Assembly: GCA_011390345.1 (NCBI GenBank) | Contig: JAABSP010000049.1 | Location: 1 to 37,442, forward strand | Reading direction: 5' to 3' | Length of the DNA stretch: 37,442 nt | Origin: Desulfobacteraceae bacterium | GTDB lineage: Bacteria; Desulfobacterota; Desulfobacteria; Desulfobacterales; JAABSP01 | Part shown: piece after piece, positions 32,875-37,442 of the stretch | Numbering within the stretch: position 1 is the stretch's first letter | Layout: each line of letters starts with the position of its first letter | The notes under the pieces: generated by a model | The model's input: only the letters and a program-made list of their open reading frames with translations | What the model was told of the DNA's origin: nothing | Database searches by the model: none | Position numbers and translations under genes: made by a program

Positions 32875-33263
32875 TCACGAAGCTCCTTTATCCGACTGAT
32901 CCACAGCTCAGTGTATTCTCGCGTGCATAGACTGCGAAATTCTTTTTTGTAATCATCGTACCGGGAATTTATATTGAATGATGTAATGGTGTCAAGCCAG
33001 TCGGAGTATTCATCAGACGGTTCAGTATCACACAGTTCCGCCAGTCTGTACAAATTATGAATGAGGGGTGCGTGTTTTTTATGCAGTTTCACATACAGCG
33101 CCTTGAGCAGTTTTTCCACCGATATGTGTCCGACAAACAAAGCCCAGTGATATGAGCCTGTTTCGAACAGGTCGTTCATCGTTTTGAAATCTTCACATGA
33201 AGTCTCAATCAAATGATTTTTTATTATCTCAATATTGATGCTGTCGATATCCTGATTTTCCAA
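32853..33263 (-). CDS. HEPN-domain protein (HepT-like toxin)
   Basis: 136 residues, all helical: MNDLFETGSYHWALFVGHISVEKLLKALYVKLHKKHAP is the HEPN core, followed by LIHNLYRLAELCD and a C-terminal helix (EYTELWISRIKELREWIKKML). HEPN proteins next to MNT genes act as RNases or tRNA-targeting toxins in known cases. A clear RX4-6H motif is not seen; the KHAPLIHNL region is the nearest. The start is TTG at 33263 with GGGAG about nine bases upstream. It is the first gene of the pair, the usual HEPN-MNT order. Confidence 0.82.
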   Translation of the reverse strand: MENQDIDSINIEIIKNHLIETSCEDFKTMNDLFETGSYHWALFVGHISVEKLLKALYVKLHKKHAPLIHNLYRLAELCDTEPSDEYSDWLDTITSFNINSRYDDYKKEFRSLCTREYTELWISRIKELREWIKKML

Positions 33264-33462
33264 ATCATATTCTCCCTTTACCGTCGCTCAATCTCTTCCA
33301 TCCATAAGGCTTCCGGTCTGAAACGGCCTGATCATCATCCAGGCTCAGAATCAGGCGATGTGCTGAAAAACGCCAGATCAGACTCCGGCAGTGCAAAGAT
33401 CAAAGATGTCGTCTGCATTGTTCATCAATTCAACAACATACCGTTTTTGGCGTAATCCACAA

Positions 33463-33594
33463 TTAAAGATTTTTCGGTTTTCCATTTTCAACGGCATGAG
33501 GGCCGTATAAAATCAGTTTATCAACCTGAATATTGAGTGATTCCGATGCTTTTTTGAATTGTCTGATATCGTTTAAAACTGTGCCTTGATCCAT
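33463..33594 (-). pseudogene. Truncated MNT nucleotidyltransferase remnant
   Basis: A 43-codon frame, MDQGTVLNDIRQFKKASESLN then VDKLILYGPHAVENGKPKNL, looks like the first third of a second MNT nucleotidyltransferase. The GSxA...DxD signature is degraded (YGPHAVENG) and the frame stops before the catalytic Asp residues. It lies just upstream of the intact HEPN/MNT pair. The remaining 200 bp to the HEPN gene hold no recognisable gene. Confidence 0.55.
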
Positions 33595-33673
33595 TTTTTG
33601 TTCCGCAGCAAAACGCCGGTGGGGGGTTAAACTTTTTGGATTAACACGCTTTTATGGAAACGAGATGTTATAA

Positions 33674-33910
33674 TTATAATTCATCATAATCCTCGGGCGA
33701 CACATCCGGAATCTGCGAAAGTACCAATGAAAAGCCCTGACCGGTTGCATGTTTTGCTCTTTCTTCCAGATATGGATCTGGAATAATGTGATAAAGCTTT
33801 TGTGCAAGTGAGGCCGCAATGATTTCATCAATTGGTATATTGTTTTTTCTTGAAACCTCGCAAACTTTTTGATGCAATTTATCAGGAAGTTTGATTGATA
33901 ATTCTGTCAT
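33674..33910 (-). CDS. Ribbon-helix-helix antitoxin-like protein
   Basis: 78 residues. The N-terminus TELSIKLPDKLHQKVCEVSRKNNIPIDEIIAASLAQKL is a typical ribbon-helix-helix DNA-binding unit of CopG/HicB-type antitoxins; the acidic C-terminus (DVSPEDYDEL) would contact a toxin. AGGAGAG precedes the ATG. Its start overlaps by four bases (ATGA) the stop of a PIN-toxin fragment, so it is the orphaned antitoxin of a broken PIN module. Confidence 0.8.
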   Translation of the reverse strand: MTELSIKLPDKLHQKVCEVSRKNNIPIDEIIAASLAQKLYHIIPDPYLEERAKHATGQGFSLVLSQIPDVSPEDYDEL

Positions 33911-34083
33911 GGTATCTCTCCTATTTGATGAAATTCTTTTGGCTTTATAATTTCCACTCCGAAAGATTCTGCCATTTTGAATTTACTTGTATTATATGTG
34001 ACAATAAAATCTGTAGAACATGTGAAAGCCAATTCCAAAATAAAATCATCATCAGCATTTTTCAGGAAAGGTCTTAGCGGCAA
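33907..34083 (-). pseudogene. PIN-family toxin fragment, copy B
   Basis: The frame reads LPLRPFLKNADDDFILELAFTC then STDFIVTYNTSKFKMAESFG and VEIIKPKEF, the C-terminal third of a PIN-family toxin with its last acidic residues (DDD, TDFIVTYN). The N-terminal two thirds are missing: its upstream side is replaced by the six-TM gene, whose 3' end overlaps it in another frame. It runs into the ribbon-helix-helix gene with an ATGA overlap. Confidence 0.7.
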
Positions 34084-34739
34084 TCGACGACAATAAAATC
34101 AAGACATACCCGAAAAGCTCATTTATTTCTTCAAAAAAGACATGGTGATGGAGAATTGCATAGTTCTTCTCAAAAAAATAACCTGTCAATAGGAATGCAC
34201 CTCCTGCCATCAGTAACCACCCCGGTCTTGATTTAGCAAATTCAACAGCCGCTTTCTTGTAATGGGAATGTTTTAATCCGGCATAGATGAATATTGCAAC
34301 AAATGCCGCAGTCAAGATCGTATTTCGGCCTGCGCCGCTTCCAATGAATATCAGCGCATACGGGATATCAAAACGCTCAACATCCACTTCCCTTAAAAAG
34401 AAGCTGAGGCAAAGCAGAGAACAAAACAGAATAATCAGTTTTTCCGACATCTTACCTAACACGGCCGCAAGATAAACAATGCTGGCGATTGCCAGTATGC
34501 ACGCCTGCATATTTTCAATCAGCCCATTTTCAGCATAAATGTAAACATGATTGTAATGAAAAACAGAGTATGCGGCCCAAAGGGTGAATCCAAACCAAGC
34601 GCTTATAATCGCCGCGCTTGTTACGTCTATATCAAGCAATCTTCTGGCCATAATTCCTTTTCGGTTATAACCAGTTTTTATACAATTGTTTATACGGTTT
34701 TTTCGGCTGATATCCGGCCTCATCAAATTCCCTCTCAGA
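34008..34739. repeat. Duplicated block B
   Basis: Counterpart of block A (31391-32125). At its left the sequence continues into the PIN fragment; at its right it is cut by the insertion sequence at about 34739. Confidence 0.9.
34052..34651 (-). CDS. Six-TM membrane protein of unknown function, copy B
   Basis: 199 residues, about 90 percent identical to copy A by eye, with one residue fewer near IVYLAAVLGK. The hydrophobic helices are conserved, so the copies have been under some constraint or are recent. The ATG at 34651 (MARRLLDIDVTS) follows AAAGGA. A longer reading frame to 34834 is a chimera: its first 36 codons come from the end of the insertion sequence and are not considered native. 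The insertion lies only 87 bp upstream and may supply or remove its promoter. Confidence 0.75.
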   Translation of the reverse strand: MARRLLDIDVTSAAIISAWFGFTLWAAYSVFHYNHVYIYAENGLIENMQACILAIASIVYLAAVLGKMSEKLIILFCSLLCLSFFLREVDVERFDIPYALIFIGSGAGRNTILTAAFVAIFIYAGLKHSHYKKAAVEFAKSRPGWLLMAGGAFLLTGYFFEKNYAILHHHVFFEEINELFGYVLILLSSIAAKTFPEKC

Positions 34740-37324
34740 CAGGACTTCCGGTGGCCACCCCCATATTCGACGTTATGAAATGCGCCATCATCGAGATGGG
34801 TGTGGTGCCCGAAGCGGCGGCGGTTCAGGGTCAACTTCCACTCTCAGTTTTCGGCCGCTGCGCATATGTAAGCCCCGCTCGTTGATTGCACTGCTGAACT
34901 CCTTGAGCAAGGCCATCATCTCAGGATCCCGCTGGTTCCAGGAAAAGGTGATGATCTCAAAATTCGGAGTCATCCGTTGACGTGCCGGCAGGGTGGCCAT
35001 CCGCTCCAGGAAAGTCAATGCAGTCATTCCGGCGTTGCCCAGGTATTCGCGCAGAACATAGGAAACGAGGAAGACCAGCGCCACTTTCAGCAGATTGAAC
35101 AGGGAGTCGAGTTCCACGTCATGAGCAAAGATCTTTCTTCGTCCTTCCAGTTTCTCTTGCTTTTTTTCGTACCCGTCGAGCCGGTTTCGGGTACGATCCA
35201 ACTGGGCTCCTGTCTTGTCACAGCGGTCTCGATTCTTTGTCAGCCGCTCATTGGATTTGGCGATTTCAGTGCCAAGGCTGCGCTGCTCATCCGCCAGACT
35301 CTGCACAGAGGGCGTGACAGTACGGCCGGCTTCCAGACGGGCTTCCAGGTGACGATTCACCGTCTCCTGCCGCCGCACCCGGCGATTGAGCTGTTTTTTT
35401 TCTTCATGGACCTTCTGCTCCAGGTCTTTCAGTTTCGTCTCCTGCTGCGCAAACCGCAGGCGGGCAGCAGCGCTCTTGCGGGCCAATTCGTCGAGTTCGG
35501 TGACGACACTGATGTTGTCCACCAGTTGCTTGCCGTATCCATGAACCTCCTTGAACCCGGCGGCCTGGTTCACGGCCCGGAAATCGGCTTCCTGGTTCGG
35601 CCACCGGTCGAAGTAGAGATCCGCGACATCGGCCGCGTTCCAGTCATGGAGATCCAGAAGGGTGCTTCCCCCGAGGTATGTCACCTTTCCGGAGCTGCGC
35701 CGCTCGATTTCCACCACTCGCATCCGGAATTTCCCGTCCTTGACTTCCGGGTCGTTGAAATCGGCAATCCCCATGCGGACTCTGTCTCCGTTGCGATACG
35801 GGCGGTAGTTGCAGCGGTTGAAGATCCTCTTGTCCGCAACCGAGTCCTCCGGAATGCGACTTACCCATGCCCGGGGCGGATCCCCCTGCTCCAGCCCTTT
35901 GAGAAAGGAAATTGCAAACCCCTCTGCATCGATGACCATGATTCGGCCCACCGACGACGAGCCGCAGATATCATCGAGCCTTCCGATCGCCTCCGGAATC
36001 ACCTTGACCAGCGGGGTCCGGCCGCTGCAGGTCAACATCCAGAGCGGTGTCCCATAGCCGCTGTGAAAAGCCACCGTTTCCAGTCCCGGCATCGTACGGC
36101 CCACCATGCTCACGGGAGTGGACTGACTGAAGAGCCGGGTCCAGATCGGCTTGGTGGTCCCGTCAACAAAGATCACCGCGTCCCTGCGACCGTCTCCCCA
36201 CTGCATGGACTGGTAAAGGGTATGGCGGGCATGGACCTCCCAGAGAGTGGCGCTGACCCCGGCATACTTGAGTTCCCGGGTGAAGCGGTCCAGGGTGGCC
36301 GGCATGTAAGGATGGCCGCAGACCTCGTTGAGCAGTATGCCTGCCTGCGGCGTGCGCAGAGTGTCCCAGCCCCTTCCGCCGATCATGGGAGTGACCAGCA
36401 GGGCGATCAGTTTGCGCTCGATCACTTCCTGGCTGGCCCCCGCGATCTCGAAGCGATCGACATCCATTCCCAGGCGTTTTTCCGCAACAGAAGCAAAGCC
36501 GGGGCCGATGGGATCATCCGGCCCTTTGCGGAAGCGCTCGTTGTACGCCGGCAGAAACCGCCCGTCCGCATCCCGGCCGCTCTTGTCGATTTCCCGGACC
36601 GTCTCGGGCCTGGGCAGATTCTCGACATGTGCGGTAATCGCCTGGCTCAATTCGCCCAGGTAGCCGGTTTCAACAATGGCCGCCTCCAACAGTTTCAAGC
36701 CGCCGTATGCAAGCGGCTGTTCCTTTGGTTCCCGTTTTCTTCCCGAAACAGCACCCCGCGGGCGATTGAGTCCGTTCTCACGCAGCACCTTTTTGATTGT
36801 AGTAGGCCCCACTGTGACGCCGTGGTGCTGCTTCAGATGGGCGGCAATATCTTCTGTGGCAATGTCCGGATCTGCCCGCCGTAGCGTACAGATAGCGATA
36901 CGAACCTCCGGATCGACCGGCAGGCGAGGGCCTGTCCGGGTATCGATGAGGCCGTCGAAACCATGCTCCTGGTAACGCTTACGCCAGCGAAGGATGGTTG
37001 TGCGATCCATCTCGGCATTCAACTGCCTTGCGGCCTCGCGTTCAGTTAGGTCTTCGGATTTGCTGTCCAATGCCCGGATCAGTTCGAGCCGACGCCTCGC
37101 CTGGGCCAGCCGCTTTTCACGAACAGAAGGAGACAATCGCTGCCAGATGCCGGCAACTTTATCATTCTTCGGCTCATAGCTCATTTTCTCTTGGGACATC
37201 GGGGCACCGCCGTTGGCTGAGGTTTGGTTCAGAAAATACGACGACTACAGACTGACAGAGCTATCTATAAGGGAATCAGTGGGTAATGTCAACAACCTTG
37301 TTGAAGAGAACCGGAAGTCCTGTC
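34738..37324 (-). mobile_element. Insertion sequence, about 2.6 kb, with 15-bp perfect terminal inverted repeats
   Basis: GACAGGACTTCCGGT (34738-34752) is repeated in inverse orientation as ACCGGAAGTCCTGTC (37310-37324), enclosing one large transposase gene. Comparison with block A suggests the first two bases may be host DNA, so the ends could be 34740 and 37322. Flanks give only TCAGA versus TCAGT as a possible imperfect 5-bp target duplication. I cannot assign the family with certainty. Confidence 0.85.
34788..37199 (-). CDS. Transposase of the insertion sequence
   Basis: 803 residues. The N-terminus holds two helix-turn-helix units (REAARQLNAEMDRTTILRWRKRYQEHG; HGVTVGPTTIKKVLRENGL). A DDE-type core is indicated by IFVDGTTKPIW, IMVIDAEGFA and FDRWPNQEADF, giving candidate D, D and E. 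A long basic-acidic coiled coil (about 590-690) and a hydrophobic stretch (LLKVALVFLVSYVL) follow near the C-terminus. It is longer than most IS transposases. The frame is intact and ends 50 bp inside the left terminal repeat, so the element may be active. The ATG at 37199 has only a poor ribosome site; the next ATG, five codons on, is an alternative. Confidence 0.88.
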   Translation of the reverse strand: MSQEKMSYEPKNDKVAGIWQRLSPSVREKRLAQARRRLELIRALDSKSEDLTEREAARQLNAEMDRTTILRWRKRYQEHGFDGLIDTRTGPRLPVDPEVRIAICTLRRADPDIATEDIAAHLKQHHGVTVGPTTIKKVLRENGLNRPRGAVSGRKREPKEQPLAYGGLKLLEAAIVETGYLGELSQAITAHVENLPRPETVREIDKSGRDADGRFLPAYNERFRKGPDDPIGPGFASVAEKRLGMDVDRFEIAGASQEVIERKLIALLVTPMIGGRGWDTLRTPQAGILLNEVCGHPYMPATLDRFTRELKYAGVSATLWEVHARHTLYQSMQWGDGRRDAVIFVDGTTKPIWTRLFSQSTPVSMVGRTMPGLETVAFHSGYGTPLWMLTCSGRTPLVKVIPEAIGRLDDICGSSSVGRIMVIDAEGFAISFLKGLEQGDPPRAWVSRIPEDSVADKRIFNRCNYRPYRNGDRVRMGIADFNDPEVKDGKFRMRVVEIERRSSGKVTYLGGSTLLDLHDWNAADVADLYFDRWPNQEADFRAVNQAAGFKEVHGYGKQLVDNISVVTELDELARKSAAARLRFAQQETKLKDLEQKVHEEKKQLNRRVRRQETVNRHLEARLEAGRTVTPSVQSLADEQRSLGTEIAKSNERLTKNRDRCDKTGAQLDRTRNRLDGYEKKQEKLEGRRKIFAHDVELDSLFNLLKVALVFLVSYVLREYLGNAGMTALTFLERMATLPARQRMTPNFEIITFSWNQRDPEMMALLKEFSSAINERGLHMRSGRKLRVEVDPEPPPLRAPHPSR

Positions 37325-37371
37325 AGTACGGCAATGATTGCCAGATTGAAAATCCGCTTTCCGCTTTGCAT
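37325..37371 (-). pseudogene. 5' end of a small gene cut by the insertion sequence
   Basis: On the minus strand AGGAGG and a six-base spacer precede an ATG at 37371. The frame reads MQSGKRIFNLAIIAVL, a basic start plus hydrophobic helix like a signal peptide, and then enters the right end of the insertion sequence, where it stops after about 15 more codons. It looks like an exported or membrane protein interrupted by the element. If the element and a 3-bp CTG repeat are removed, the frame would run into the upstream part of block B, but this is not proof of one original gene. Confidence 0.5.
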
Positions 37372-37442
37372 AGGTCTCCTCCTGTGGTGATGGTTTGACG
37401 TGTAAAGGGTGAACGATAAGGGGTTACAGACAATTACTTTTC

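Noticed and set aside
33264-33462. Possible small antitoxin ending in EALWMEEIERR between the MNT remnant and HEPN
   Set aside because: The frame is interrupted by two stops just upstream and similarity is limited to about ten residues.
34652-34834. N-terminal extension of six-TM copy B
   Set aside because: Those codons derive from the insertion-sequence end and have no counterpart in copy A.

Overview
The window looks like a chromosomal contig from a strictly anaerobic, moderately GC-rich Desulfobacterota (delta-proteobacterial sulfate-reducer or syntroph type) bacterium. The evidence is gene content: an HdrA/MvhD/MetV set of the reductive (or reversed) acetyl-CoA pathway in which two proteins carry in-frame UGA (selenocysteine) codons, IorAB, a thioredoxin-reductase fusion, NtrC-type regulation and a sigma-54 promoter. 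The first 11 bases match the end of an Illumina adapter, so position 1 is probably an assembly end and not native DNA. This assignment is inference; no 16S or tRNA gene is present.

Layout. (1) 1-5658, minus strand: an operon read hdrA -> mvhD -> metV. HdrA is a 1479-residue tandem fusion with an inserted GltD-like NAD(P)H module. HdrA (codon 60) and MvhD (codon 16) only become full-length if UGA is read as selenocysteine. Both gaps between the genes hold long stem-loops. (2) 5983-9438, plus: a histidine kinase, a sigma-54 activator and an archaemetzincin, all overlapping. (3) 9435-9816, minus: DUF2442 gene plus a decayed DUF4160 partner. (4) 9886-12279, minus: two tandem Cys-rich proteins with a glycine-cleavage-H fold that lack the lipoyl lysine at the usual place, behind a near-perfect sigma-54 promoter with two palindromic upstream sites 21 bp apart. 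(5) 12448-16086, plus: a free-standing protease propeptide and an M4 metalloprotease. (6) 16177-18508: rfbACD for dTDP-L-rhamnose. (7) 18599-19368: UPF0175/DUF3368 toxin-antitoxin pair. (8) 19390-30518: an unrecognised protein, PAC2 protein, alpha/beta hydrolase, M29 aminopeptidase, iorBA, a sugar epimerase, a YpsA/SLOG-like protein, a PilZ protein and a thioredoxin reductase fusion.

(9) 30692-37442 is an AT-richer accessory region: Uma2 nuclease, a HEPN/MNT pair, an RHH antitoxin, fragments of ParE-, PIN- and MNT-type genes, a duplicated six-TM membrane-protein block, a 41-bp perfect repeat, and a 2.6-kb insertion sequence that inserted next to one copy of the duplicated block and cut a reading frame on its right side.

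How the parts may work together: the Hdr/Mvh/Met proteins probably move electrons between NAD(P)H, ferredoxin and methylene-tetrahydrofolate by flavin-based bifurcation or confurcation. The kinase/activator pair is the only sigma-54 activator in view and lies 3 kb from the sigma-54-driven H-like genes, so it is the natural candidate regulator. That link is inference.
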